A stretch of 64,000 bases of DNA from Sphagnum compactum (taxonomy: Eukaryota; Bryophyta; Sphagnopsida; Sphagnales): NCBI GenBank assembly GCA_965153455.1, contig OZ234502.1, positions 2,149,267 through 2,213,266 on the forward strand, written 5' to 3'. A program made the position numbers and the translations under genes. How positions within the stretch are numbered: the stretch's first letter is position 1; every line of letters starts with the position of its first letter. This document shows, one piece after another, positions 39,601 through 50,956 of this stretch. The notes under the pieces were generated by a model. That model saw nothing but the letters and a program-made list of their open reading frames with translations. It did no database searches and was not told the origin of the DNA.

Positions 39601-39880
39601 CATCGCGAGCTAGAGTTCAAAGTCTGGATTTGATGAGCATGTTGTCATACTGTAAGTGGAAAAGATGAGTGTTGGGTGGTGCAGGACACGAGCGATATTG
39701 TTCACCATCCGCACATATGTAAAGCCCCTGTCGGTGTTTGAGTCACGGCCTGCATTAGCAGCAGAGATGGTGAAAGCATTGGAAGCATTGCCTAAGTCGA
39801 TTTCCAATTACAAGACCATGGCAGGCTATTACCATCTTGCTCTCAATTATCTCCAGAAGTGTGCAGGATTTACAACTTGA
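36655..39880 (+). CDS. DUF3445 / heme-dependent oxidative N-demethylase-like protein, 7 exons, 410 aa
   Basis: Exons are 36655-36684, 36819-36932, 37110-37275, 37458-37801, 37960-38217, 38588-38712 and 39685-39880; they sum to 411 codons in one frame. The last four are secure. They contain PYKMTMGVEPMHPKDWIEID, then FYEEEMALRREIL, an F-P-T-L-F segment, GAVLFPQRWQLLEKLGMD, MPVPLYETQIARSVDSFMER, RSNWTIVDDPTLFQP and RCERETFVRLPRTRAILFTI. This is the order I know for the DUF3445 (HDOD alpha-subunit, fungal HRQ) family, proposed to bind heme and oxidise N-methyl groups. The N-terminal ~100 residues are Ser/Pro/Lys-rich and may be an organelle-targeting region. Exon 3 and its donor (G|GTTTTT) are weak, so the N terminus is a model only. 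Confidence 0.82.
38981..39232. repeat. 62-63 bp minisatellite, four copies, in the last intron of the DUF3445 gene
   Basis: Units start CCCAGTTTGGAGGGTTAGAA at 38,981, 39,043, 39,106 and 39,168 and end CAAACTGAAACCG. The copies are almost identical, so the array is young. It keeps one frame open by chance on each strand. Downstream (39,235-39,480) are diverged phrases of the type AGAACTGGAACCGGGATTTT. Confidence 0.95.
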
Positions 39881-39889
39881 GGTTCTAGC

Positions 39890-42800
39890 ACTCTTTTAAG
39901 TCATCAAATCATCATGATGTCCGAAGCTGGATTATGAAGAGCATGGTTAATAAAATTAGATCCTCACACGGGCATGGGACTGGAAGGAAAGATAGCAACA
40001 AAATACAAACAACAAAATGCATGCCCATTTTTACATAATCTTGCCAGTAATTGCAGATTTCTCAGATGGGAATTTGCTCAATGGTGTGTACCTCTTCATT
40101 CAGTTTTATTTGGCAAATGTAAGACTTGGTGTATATGGAAACAAATATTATTCATTTGGAAACAAACAAACAAACATGTATTTTATCTACTTACCCATTA
40201 ACCCGAGCATTTTGTAAAATTAATGAATTTGGGAGCATACAAGAAGTTGTGCTCTCTGTTCATTATATAGGATTTTAGTACACAGCCCTGAGAATCAGAA
40301 TAGATTGCTCAAGAGCTGAGGACCACTGCATCTGCACCATGCACCAAGGGTGGAGCCACAAGTAGACCTCCTCGCCATGGATGTTAGAGTATCCTCCTAC
40401 AACCTGTGGCTGCTGATTTGGCCTTTTGAAACGGCGTAATCAATTGGTAAAGCAAGTAAATTACGAGTCTCGCGGCATTCCCTTTGATCTATTCACCCAA
40501 TCAGTTGCACAATCTGTTCACCTACTCAAATGCCGGCCCACATGTAAAGAAGAGCTCCCACAGCATTTGAATATCCTTGTGGGTAATGATTGGGGAAATG
40601 TACCACTTCCCGTTTGAATAGATCAGCATTCGTATAAGACCTTTTTTTGGTGGATTTCAAGGCTATTTTCTCAAGTTGAACAAACTCTGATGATTATTGC
40701 CAACCCATCTGAAGGAAGGACCTTCATTTCGAAAGCTTCTTCTGCTGTTGAGAGTAGAAATTGAGCAAAAGAAAACAATCAGGAGATGCTCAGGTGCTTC
40801 GACAAGTCAGAAAATATGAGTTCGAATTGTCAAAAGCACCAATCAAAGAGAGAATTAGCAGAGTTAGTTTCATAATCATAGCGATTTTCTAACAACCAAA
40901 GTTGAGCAAATAAAACGGTGATGGTAAGACATGACACTCCACATCACTGACCTCAATGAACTGAAAGCTGACTGAGCACAAGTTGTGAAGGAAATCTGGA
41001 GATGGATTTGATGTAAAACCACACAGACATGGCATGTTGATACATTGACACTCCACTCAAGCTGAGCTGAAAATCAGAAACAGTGTTAAACCAGTGCTTC
41101 TTCAAGCTTCAACCCCTCTCAATCTGAGGACAAATACATTGGCAATAAAAAATTAGAGATTTGAGTCTGTCATCAATACTGTCATACAAATCTGAAAACT
41201 CTCCAGTTACACAACTTTGGTTTGTGCAAGTGCGCAAAACTGATTGGATTCCACATTCCAGTGCAAGCAAAACCAGTGAAGAGTTTTGGGGCAACATACT
41301 CATCAGAATAGAATTAAGAAGAGCTGAGGTTTTCTTTTCTTTTGTCAGAGAGATCACCCTCCAACCAGCACACAGACTATCTCCCCATCCTCAAGTCTAA
41401 TGCTGCCCTGTTCATGAAAAAAATGTTAGCTTCAGAAACAGGTCTCGTCCTCCTCTCACATGAGACATGCAAACCTACCAACATGATGCACAAGACTTAG
41501 AGATCTTGAACACCTGAAATTTTCCAGCAGCCACCTTTCCCCCAGTACACATAATGGACAAATAGAGAGGTGAATTTGTCAGCAGTCAGGAAGGAAAGAG
41601 ACCTAGTAAGGCAGCACACTATCCCAGTAAGTTAGTCCTTTAGCAATTCGTTCGAGAGATGGTTAGCTGTGTGTTACATCCAAATATGTGAACATATCTG
41701 TTGGTGTGTCTCTAGGACCTGCCAACTTCCATCACAAAGTGTTTCTGATGAATTCAGGATTGCTTGCGGTAGTTGTGGTACTATCATCAAAACCATGTGC
41801 ACAAGTAGTGTGTGCTTATGACAATGCATACCTGATTATTGTGTTGTTCCTCCCACTGAATCTGCTCCCCGCTATGCAATGCCCCCCCCCCCCAACCAGC
41901 CTGCAACATTTCAACACCAATTCTCACTTGGAAATTGGCATGTCTTCCCCAAGCAATCTCTCACTCGTACTTATTAGCTTCAACCAATATCCATTTGAGC
42001 TCTGCGCTGCTGTGCACTACCAGTGACAATCAATTTTTATTTTTTTCTTATGTTTACATCTGGTTTTAAATAATTCATCATTATTTATGTGAATGTCAAA
42101 TTTAATTTAAATTTATATACATTTCATGGACATGAAATGACACATGTTAATTTGTTTTTTCATATCCATGTGGATAGGGAAAAAGAGTGAGGTAGTTATT
42201 TCTGAAATTGTCTTTGGAATGGGGTCCATGGACAACCATACAAGGGATTCTAAAAAATCCCCCATCGCTGGAATTTGGTTTCAAAGAGACCAATTTCCTT
42301 CACTGCACCTCGCAGATGCTGAAATGTTATTTCCAAAAGCTGAAAAATCTCATTCACCCACACTTCTGTTCCTCTGTCAGTCAAACCCAACTCACACACA
42401 CAATCAAGCAGAAAAAAATGTGCAAAATTTAGAAACCCTCACATGAGTGCACACACACACATAAACCCAAAGCATAGAATGCAACATTGCAAGGGAAAGA
42501 GAACCCCAAGTGTGATCCTGCAACAAATGATGAGCAACAAAAGTGATGACAGTATAACAACAAACTCACAATATGAAACTCAAGTGCCATGGCTTCTGCT
42601 CAACCTCCTCAGCAGCCACTGCACTCAGGATCCATGAAGCTTTTGGAGCTTCATCAACTCTTTCAATTCATTTCTTGCAACATTCCATGCCTGTGCCTGA
42701 ACAAGCACACACACACACACACACACATTTCCACTGCCCTCAGACAACAGCCAAACCCCAGTAGTCTTCCTCATATCAGTTCATATACAAGGATGTTTGT

Positions 42801-43120
42801 TCTTGATTTGACAAGAACAAAGAACATTTGCATTTTCACGGACAAAATCTGCTACAAAAAAGCAAGAAAAACAACAACGACGACGACAAGAGGTAGAGTG
42901 GCATAAGTACATGTGTACCCTGTGCTTGATTGCCTTTCTGGTCCTGGCCTGGATACTGCAACAATATAGGTACAAAAATTAGGGATCTCTTGCTCTCTGC
43001 ATAATCACACAAACGTCGGGGCAAGAAGAAAAATCTGGCAAGCATTTCATGGCTCAGTGAAGAAGTACTACTACTGCTAGTGCTAATCCTTCCTCCCACG
43101 AAGCTGCTCTTCTTGATGAT
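39890..43120. other. Interval without recognised genes
   Basis: Scattered short frames but no exon series. One minus-strand frame (41,357-41,109) has protein-like composition, with LALECGIQSVLRTC and DSIDDRLKSLIFYC, but I cannot extend or identify it. Also present are a CA run (42,706-42,726), a C-run at 41,882 and the second copy of the 16.2 kb dispersed repeat (42,077-42,193). Confidence 0.45.
42077..42193 (+). repeat. Dispersed repeat, copy 2
   Basis: The direct-orientation partner of 16,205-16,325, sharing CATGGACATGAAA, CACATGTTAATT and the G/A-rich end. It may be a decayed MITE fragment; no ends are identified. Confidence 0.7.
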
Positions 43121-43126
43121 GGATTC

Positions 43127-43804
43127 ATGGAGAAACTAGAATCTGTCTGCAGACGGCAGATAGATCTTAACAGAAGAGCCAGCAAGGAAGAAAACACAAA
43201 CAAGCTTTCAGTTGCATCATCTGCATTTTACCTTGTGCAATTTCTCTGTGAGATAGATCTCTCTAGTCTGGTTTTGGCCATTATCCACAATCCATCTGCA
43301 GTTTTTCACAGAGAGAGATTTGTGAGAGATTTGAGAAGAGATTTGTGTAAGTACCTACGTGAAGAGATTCTTCAGCAAGGAGCTTGCTGCTGTTTGCATT
43401 AGTGTTGTTTACTGCACCCGGAGAAGAACCGTCGACGATTTCATGAACTCGTCAGATTCCTTCCCGGCTTCAATGGCACAACGGATTGCTCTGATTCTTC
43501 TTCCCCTGATGACGACGACGACTCCTCCGCCTCAGACGGCGCCACTAGAGAGGGCTCTGGAGACCGGAAGAAGAACTTCTTCACTCCATTCTCCGCGAGA
43601 TGCACAACACAGTTTCTTGGATGCGAGGATCTTCTTTCGCGACTCTCTTGCACATTCAAGCCGCCGATGAACTCCAAGCACCAGCTGCAGGAGAATCTCA
43701 TGCATTTGTTGCCTCGATCGATGCTAAGTTACAGAATTGGAAGGATTGTCGAAAATAGTTTGCGATCTGTAAGGCACATCGTTACATGGGGAGGTCGCCG
43801 GTAG
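43127..43804 (+). pseudogene. Unidentified 226-codon frame with one internal TAG
   Basis: One frame runs from ATG 43,127 to TAG 43,802-43,804, broken only by TAG at 43,400-43,402. Before the stop it reads MEKLESVCRRQIDLNRR... to LCKYLREEILQQGACCCLH. After it come HPEKNRRRFHELVRFLPGF, an acidic-Ser stretch (SSSPDDDDDSSASDG), SARCTTQFLGCEDLLSRL and SMLSYRIGRIVENSLRSVRH. The sequence around the stop (a T-rich stretch ending TTGCATTAG) is also a plausible splice acceptor, so the second part could instead be an internal exon. GC content and codon use are higher than in the surrounding DNA. I do not recognise the family; the frame could also be chance. Confidence 0.3.
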
Positions 43805-44068
43805 CTAATCTTTCTGCTGTCGGAGAGCAGCAGCCACGAGCACTGGAGGAGGACGGACGGACGGCCCGCGCTGGCAGCCCTATAAGAACTACAACACCTC
43901 TACAACGAGAGACTCTTCTGCAAGAAACGGAGTCAGTAGGCAGTTAGTTTGTTCCTGGCTCCCATTACTGTCGTCCCTTCTTCCTGAAAGCTCTTCTTGG
44001 CGTGAGGAGCCAGTCCATGAAGCTCCAAGCTGCTGCAAGAGACGACGACGACGACGAAGAGAACGATA

Positions 44069-44091
44069 ACAACAACAACAACAACAACAAC
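44069..44091. repeat. (AAC)n microsatellite
   Basis: A run of about seven AAC triplets, preceded by a short GAC run at about 44,042-44,057. Both are purine/C-rich and give Asn/Asp homopolymers in one frame. Confidence 0.9.
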
Positions 44092-44789
44092 ATCCCGTGG
44101 CAGCATGCACAGGAGAAGAGTACATGTTATGAAGCTCTTGTGTTGCCTTACAATAGCAGCAGCTTCGTCTCCACAACTTCTACCGCTCCAGTAATGCACA
44201 GGAGAAGAGCACATGCTGTGAAGCTCTTGTGTTGCACATGTGCATTACAATAATAGCTGACTGCTTCGTCTCCACGTCTTCTGTACCACTCCTGTACTAC
44301 AAATACTACTACAACTCCAAACTACAATTTACAAACTCCTCAGACTCCTCCTTCTCAGGAAGAGTTGATTTGTAAACAAAACAAAAAGTTGCAGTTTAGG
44401 TGAAGCAAAAGAAAGAAAAGAAAGTTCCAACTTGAGAGAGAGAGAATAGTAACCACCCGCAGTAGGACAACTACAACAAGCACTACTAGTGAGTAGCGGC
44501 AACTTCAGAATGAGCATCGATGGAAAGGTTTGCATGGAAATCTATTTAGAGCTACAACTGGAACACAACACACACAAATGCAATGAGCAAAACACCAAGG
44601 CGAAGGAGAAAGCCCAGAGATATGCAAGAAACAGAATCCTTTGAAAAAACCACGTCCTCCTCATCTCTCTCTCTCTCTCTCTCTCTGGTTCTCTTCTCAT
44701 CATTTATCTTTCTCTCTCTCTCTCATCCCTCTTTCTCTTTTTTCTCTGTTTCTCCTCTCATGATTATTTTTTTTTAATTTTTTTTTCCG

Positions 44790-45697
44790 GGGCAATTTTG
44801 TGATGTAAACAAAGTGGAAGATGATCCTCCTTAGCAAGATTTCGCCAAATTTGGCTATAAACAAGATATGAGAATTCTTAAAATTTAAAACCTTTTCTTT
44901 TGTTTCTCCCTTTAAATTTTTTTTTGGCAATTCTCTCTTATGTGGCCAAACTGGCAGATCAATCATTCATATGAACATTTAGCCAAATTTGGTGATAAAC
45001 CCGTATATGAAAGTTTTTAAGAAAAATTAAACATCTCTTTCTCTTTGTTGTCTGTTTCTCCTCTCCTGATCCTGGTTTTTTTTTTTTTTTTTTTTCCTTT
45101 TTTTTTGGGGCAATTTTATGCTGTAGCCAAAGTGGCAGATGATCATCTGTAGCAAAATTTCGCCAAAATTGGCTATTAACCAGATATGAAAGTTCTAAAA
45201 AATTTAAAACTTTTTTCTGTTTCTGTTTTTCTTTAATTGGCAATTTTCTTAGTGAACTTTGGTTATAAATGAGATATGAAACTAATAATAAAACATCCTT
45301 CTATATATTTGGCTACTGAACTTGAATCACACGTAAAATCAACTTTGGCAAGTTTTACTAAATTTTTTCAATGATTTTGAAAATATCACAAATTGCTTCA
45401 TTTTAGCAATTCTCATTTTCAACTTCACTCTTTGGTGAAATTATGCAAGAAACTAAATTAAAAATAATAAAAAAATCGAAAATGAAGTGATTTTGATGGC
45501 TTCAATTGCCAAAAGTGAGAATTTTTAAAAAAATAAAAACTGACAGACTTTTATATTTGGTTTTCAGCATGTAGCCAAAAATATATAGAAAAAAGATTAA
45601 AGACTTGTAGATCACATTTTTGAATTATAGCCAGATTTGGCTAACTCATTCCTAGGAATCTGATTGCCACTTAGGGTGTAGAAACAAAATTGCCCCA
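44790..45697. mobile_element. Possible MITE ended by GGGGCAATTTTGT inverted repeats
   Basis: The left edge GGGGCAATTTTGTGATGT at 44,790 and the right edge ACAAAATTGCCCC ending at 45,697 form a 13 bp inverted repeat. Inside are three diverged units of about 150 bp, each with CAAAGTGGCAGATGATC or a variant, CGCCAAATTTGGCTATAAAC and ATATGAAAGTT. GGGGCAATTTTATGCTGTAG recurs internally at about 45,108. The flanks show no clear target duplication. The same sequences recur near 34,330, 34,750 and 56,220, so this is a dispersed family. Confidence 0.5.
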
Positions 45698-45955
45698 GGA
45701 GCAGGGCATTTTACCCCCAGTGTAAAAATGCCACCACAGAATTTTTGTAAAATAATTTTTAAAGAAAATTAATAATAACAAATCATTTTTTCCCCATGTT
45801 ACCCGGCAAGTACCCACTGGGTATCACAGGGAGGGATCCCAAAAAAAAGAAGGGAGTAGTACATGGGGGCCTTTTGGAAAATGAAATACAAATAATGAAT
45901 TTTTATGCTCTCTACATGAGATGCAAATAGACTATAATTTTCTGCCCAGTGCTTT

Positions 45956-46315
45956 TTATGTCCTAGAAAGAACACTGTTGTCATCTCTCTTCCTCTCTCT
46001 CTCTCTCTCTTTTCTCTTTTTGTTTCTGTTTCTCCTCCTAAATGATGATGAAACCTTGCCAATCATAAATAAACCAAAGCACCCAAGAAAAGGGGGAATA
46101 CAACGAACAAAATGGAAGGACACATGTCTTAGAAAACAAAAGAACCCGCCTAAGAAGAAGGTGAACCACAAAGGGAACATCAAGTTCCTGAACCCTCTCT
46201 TGTCACAAGAAGCATATCAAATAAGGAAACTGGAGAACCTCCTGAAAGGACACTTAGCTTAGAAAAACTCTCACCTATGACAACACCATGTTTCAAAATA
46301 AAGATCATTTGTGCA
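45956..46315 (-). pseudogene. 5'-truncated LINE fragment (3' coding end)
   Basis: On the minus strand, 46,315-46,040 matches the 3' end of the LINE relic at 61,870-62,110: CCTTTCAGGAGGT, CTTATTTGATATGCTTCT, GGAACTTGATG-TCCC and a shared end GG(A/C)A-GGTTTCATCAT. Translated, NLMFPLWFTFFLGGFFCFLR parallels NLMVPLWFALLGGSFVFLDV. Having only the 3' end is the usual result of incomplete target-primed reverse transcription. After GTTTCATCAT it runs into a GA-rich microsatellite. Confidence 0.7.
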
Positions 46316-46971
46316 TGTTATAATGTCACTAACACTCTGTACCAATAAAATGTGTGTAAAATTGAAAGAGGAGAATCTCCAATGCCTTGTTAACACATTG
46401 ATGAAAAAACTTAATTCACCTGTTGGTGTAGACATTCGAAAACCTTTATAATCGAAGTGAAAAACATCTTTGCTGAAAATTGATCACCATAAAAATCATT
46501 TTTTGTTTAAATCGTAATTGTCATCACAACCCCATGAGAAAAACCAGCCCATGAAACCAAATCTTAAATCGTTTGATGTTGGTGATAATGTCAGGAATTC
46601 TGTCACTCTTGTTTTCCTTTTTGTATTATTTCTTTGTTTCTCCTCTCTATATTGTTGCTGTTGTTGTGTGGTTATGATGAGTCCTTCCTTTCTTCCATCC
46701 TGGGTAGGTTGATTGAGAGCGAGAAGAGGATCTAGGGTCATAGGTACTTTTGGTAGGTGCACAATTTTATTTAGAATTTTTTAAGTGCAGAAAAAAAGCT
46801 TCTCATTTGTCAGCTTTCGCTTTTTCATCAAGACTCTGCCAAACTGGGCTTTTTGACTTGGAGGCAACATGGGTGTTTTTTTGTTTTTCCTTCTTTATCT
46901 TCTTCGGCCCTAATAAAGCAACAAGGAAAAAATGGCTAATGCATTTGGAGGGTACCCTTAAATATATATAT

Positions 46972-47431
46972 ATATAAGCTACAGTGGTGTGTGTCCGTTT
47001 GTGTGTCACAAGACGTTCTGCGTTTTAACATTACGACGGAATCGGCAGCAGTTAGGGCAGTTGGGAAACATCTTTGAAAAGCACGGGCGAGAGGAGAGGG
47101 CCAGCGCGGGGGGGAGGGGGCAGCACGAGCGGTTTTCTGAGTTTCACCATGTCTTTCTTTTTTCCTGAGCCGCTCCACTGCTACTACATAGATTTTCACT
47201 GCTCCTACTTGTCCAGCTGCTATAAACCTCTCGAACCTTGTGCATTAAATGCTGAGATTCAGCATTTCGTACTGAGTTTCAGCATTCCATATTGAGATTT
47301 AATAAAATTTCTTTACTTTACGGATACCACTAAAAGAGAGGTTAGGGGGCGAAAGGAGGCCCAAAGATGGTGAATTTGTGAATGAGCGGGGGGGAGCTTG
47401 ACGGGTGCATTATGCACCGGGTTCACACTAG
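46972..47431 (+). mobile_element. Short non-autonomous Helitron, about 0.46 kb
   Basis: The 3' end is clear: palindrome GGTGCAT-T-ATGCACC (47,404-47,418), then GGGTTCACACTAG ending at 47,431 and a following T, the CTRR|T signature. The same end occurs at 51,270-51,310 and, inverted, at 31,947-31,980. The 5' region (GTGTGTGTCCGTTTGTGTGTCACAAGACGTTCTG) parallels that of the element at 50.96 kb, but a TC start is not obvious in the TA run before it, so the left limit is approximate. It carries a G-rich stretch and a ~220 bp passenger (47,137-47,373). Confidence 0.7.
47137..47373. repeat. Passenger segment, copy A (inside the Helitron)
   Basis: Matches 48,045-48,262 in the same orientation, with CTGAGTTTCACC-TGTCTTTC at the start, TCTCGAACCTTGTGCATTAA in the middle and GAAAGGAGGCCCAAAGA at the end. 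Copy A has an extra AGCATTTCGTACTGAGTTTC duplication. On the minus strand both copies begin a frame MKIY(V/A)-(A/T)VE-L-K-ER-GETQ, so the segment may derive from a gene's 5' part. Confidence 0.85.
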
Positions 47432-47610
47432 TATATATATATATATGGATGTCTTTTTTATTAAAGAGGAGAGATCTTATGCTTTACTTGTTTAAGAGTC
47501 CAAAGGAAATTATGCCTCATTATTATTTGAACCTAAGATCTCTCTCACTTTTAAGGAGTGAGTGTAAGAACCTGGGCTTTCACCTTGCGATCAATTTGTA
47601 GAGTAATTAC

Positions 47611-48480
47611 CAGTGTTGTGCATGTAAATGTAAAATACAAAATGTGTAAGTGTAAGAGTAAAAAATAAATATATTTACATAATTTTATGCAGTCCAATAA
47701 AACTATATATATATGTGATTTTATATGGCTATGTAAAATAATGTAAACATATAACAATGTAAGAAATGTGATTTTTACTTGAGAAGGGGAGATTCATAAT
47801 TTTTTGAAAATAAGTCAGCTAAATGGCCCATTGCCAAAAAAAAAAAACCATCAAAATATACACCCACAACTAATTCATATGACTTTGCAAGAAGGTCTGG
47901 TCATTAAAAATATATAATAAAATTATCTATAAAGTGAAGAAAACAACCCTAGAACCCTGAGTTTGATCATAAATAGGGTGAGATTGAAAAAAATAAAAAA
48001 AACATTAGCAGTCAAGGGAGGGGGGACCTCAGTTTTTGTGGTGAACTGAGTTTCACCCTGTCTTTCCTCTTTCTTTAGCGCCTCCACTGTTGCTGCATAT
48101 ATTTTCATTGCTCCTACTCGTAAAGGTGCTATAGTTAGTCTCGAACCTTGTGCATTAAATGGTGAGTTTCAGCATTTCATTCCCAGATTTAATAAAATTT
48201 CATTACTTTATGGAGACACCCCCAAAGAAGGGTTTGGGGTGAAAGGAGGCCCAAAGACAAGGTGACTTTACAAATAATTTTAGTATTTACACTTACACGT
48301 CTCAAAACATTTACATGGGGCCGTGTAAGGGTATTTGACAAATATTCACACTGGCCTTGTGTAAGTGTAAAAAATATATATACACACTGCAACAGGATAA
48401 GTGTAAAATTCAGATGTGTAAGGTTACACTGGACTTACACGTGGTATACAGGGCTATTGACACTTACACACACAACACTG
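47611..48480. mobile_element. Non-autonomous hAT element (MITE), 870 bp, 8 bp TSD
   Basis: Terminal inverted repeats are CAGTGTTGTGCATGTAAATG on the left and the inverse of CACTTACACACACAACACTG on the right, 18 of 21 positions matching. A perfect 8 bp target duplication, GTAATTAC, flanks it at 47,603-47,610 and 48,481-48,488. CAGTG ends with an 8 bp duplication are diagnostic of hAT elements. The subterminal regions are full of TGTAAGTGTAA motifs in both orientations, the usual hAT transposase-binding layout. The centre holds passenger copy B and no transposase. Confidence 0.92.
48045..48262. repeat. Passenger segment, copy B (inside the hAT MITE)
   Basis: The homologue of 47,137-47,373. It lacks copy A's internal 36 bp duplication and ends with the same GAAAGGAGGCCCAAAGA phrase. 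Confidence 0.85.
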
Positions 48481-48489
48481 GTAATTACT

Positions 48490-50950
48490 CAACATAAGAA
48501 CCTACGAGAAATTTCACTTTTTTTTTCCCTTTTTTTATGATGTTCGGTAGGGTGTCATGGGAGGAAAATAAAAAAGAAAGGTGAGCATTTTAGAAAGAGG
48601 AATGCTTGCATGGCTCTATGAAACACCCATCTCTTGGGAACAAAGAAATTCATTCGACATGGGTACTTGCAAAATACAATAATTTTGTTTCTCTCCTAGC
48701 CTAGGTTTTTATGTTTGTTTAAGTTCTTGATAACCTTTGTCTCATGCTTTAATGATATTTCAAGTTCACGGGTGGGTGACGGACATCCCCCAATTTCCCA
48801 AATGCGGGGCCCAACTCAGCTACCACCCTTGTCCTAGGAATGCCCCCCACCCTTGGGCTTCACCCGACACATAACTAATTGCTGGCAAACGGACAGAGGT
48901 TTTCTTATTGGCATTATTCAGTTCAGTAGGATCATGGATAAAGATGAAAAAAAAATAAAAATCGGTGACAAAAGATATAGTAATATGCAAAATAGTAAGG
49001 AGAAAGACAAAGAAGAAATGGTTATTTAATTTAATTTAATTTAATTTAATTTAATTAATTAATTTCTGGTTAGTAAGAATTTATTTTTTTTTGGGAAAAG
49101 GGTGGGGGACCAGGGTGTGTGGGTGGAGGCAGGCTTTTCTTTTTTTTTTTGGGTTGTTGTTGCTTTATACGTAGGGTAAAAGCCCCCCCAGGTCGGCAGA
49201 CTTTATCGGAATAAAGGCCCATGCAAGAAGGCAGACCAACTAGTGGGACCCATGGCCAAGGGGCTTTACGGAATGCAGAAAAAAAAAACCTGCTCTGATT
49301 TTATTTTATTTTAAATTTCCTCCCACGATAACCTGAAATAACCTCCGGGTATCATTTTGGCCCCAAAAACACATTTAAAAAAAAATGGGGGTGTTTTTTA
49401 AAAAGAGAACACCCACCTACCGGAGTTGACATTTACATTATTACTCGAAAAGGCACTCAAACTGCCGGGCCGAGGGAAAAATACATTGGGTAATAACATG
49501 CACTCCAATTACACTAAGAAAATCAGAGCAGGTCTTTACTAGTGTTGTGCGGTTATTTGAATTTTCTAAGCACTATGAGTTTTTTTTTCTTTTTAAAAAA
49601 TAAAATAAAATTTCAGAACCAGAGAATCACCAGTTGATTTGCTTGGAGAGGTTTTATTATTATTATTATTATTTATATTGTCTAGAGCTCTTGAGGGAAG
49701 CCCATCATTCATTTAGAGCCATGTTCTATGTGAGCCAGAGAGACATTATTATTGTGGAAATGGCTTTGTTTTGTGTGCAAACAAGAAGAGTGATGTTTTG
49801 CTTTTTTGGGATTCTAAGTTCATCATCTACCCATTCCTCTTTTGTGGAGTAAAGAATCTAAAGAGAGTGAAGAAGAAATTGCTTGGTCTTTACAATTTGT
49901 AAAGCTTCTTCATCCTAGGGCTTTACCTTACACATAACCTCTTCCAGGCGAAAGGGGAGTTTTTGGGCCACTAGATCATTCACCAAATCCATGACATCAA
50001 ACTCGTCAATATTGAGAAAACTGATTTTGGAAAGGAGTGTGACAATTTTAGTGAATGATCCTTATCCAAAATTATGTTCACCATTGTTTTTACCTTAAAA
50101 TATCCAAGTCCATGGGACATGCCCATTTGAAAAACTTTGGTTTTGGGATGTGTGTGTGTGTATATATATATATATATGGATATGTTTATAAAACATTAGT
50201 CATTTTATCCAAATATATAGCAATATACGATACACTGCAACAAAAGGTGTCCTTGTATACCAAGTGATTTCATTGAATTTTGAGTGAATTCATTGATCAT
50301 AATGAACAAGACTTAGTGAGGAAGCAATGAATTTATTTTGTCTAATGAACATGGACTAGGGAACTACACCCATATTTTGTAGTAGTTGATAAACAACTAC
50401 TTGAGATTTATCATGTTTTTAATTACATGAAAAAAATTAAGGCACAAACAATATTAAATTCGTATCATGGAAAGGTCCTTGCATGTAGTACATATTCTTA
50501 CAAACAATGATCATATAAACACACGTGATTAATCAACATAAATAAATACAACATTGAGAATTTTCAAAAATACCCACACACAAGAATGTAGAAAGAAAAA
50601 GTTCATGTAGAAATTTGTGGTCCACCTAAGTCCTCTCCATTTGTACCACGGCCTTCATAAAGAGACTCATGATTGTTTTTTATGATGTTATTTACATCAA
50701 CAAATTCCTCGTCTTTTGAAATTAAATGATCTAGAACTAGGTCCAAAATTAGTTGTTAAACAAAATTTGATCAATTGGTATGAGAAGAAACAAACATTTA
50801 GAACATCATATTAATTTATTAAACATCCTTTCTACACTTCAAAGCACTAGATTAAGGCAAAGGTGACATCCACACACAACACATAAATAAAAATATTTTA
50901 CACACAAACCCACCAACTATGCAAATACAACTTCACCCTTGGATCCACAT
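48490..50950. other. AT-rich intergenic stretch
   Basis: No genes recognised. It contains (TTTAA)n at about 49,024-49,066, (ATT)n near 49,657-49,675, and a (GT)n(AT)n run near 50,150-50,178. Confidence 0.55.
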
Positions 50951-50956
50951 TCCTAA

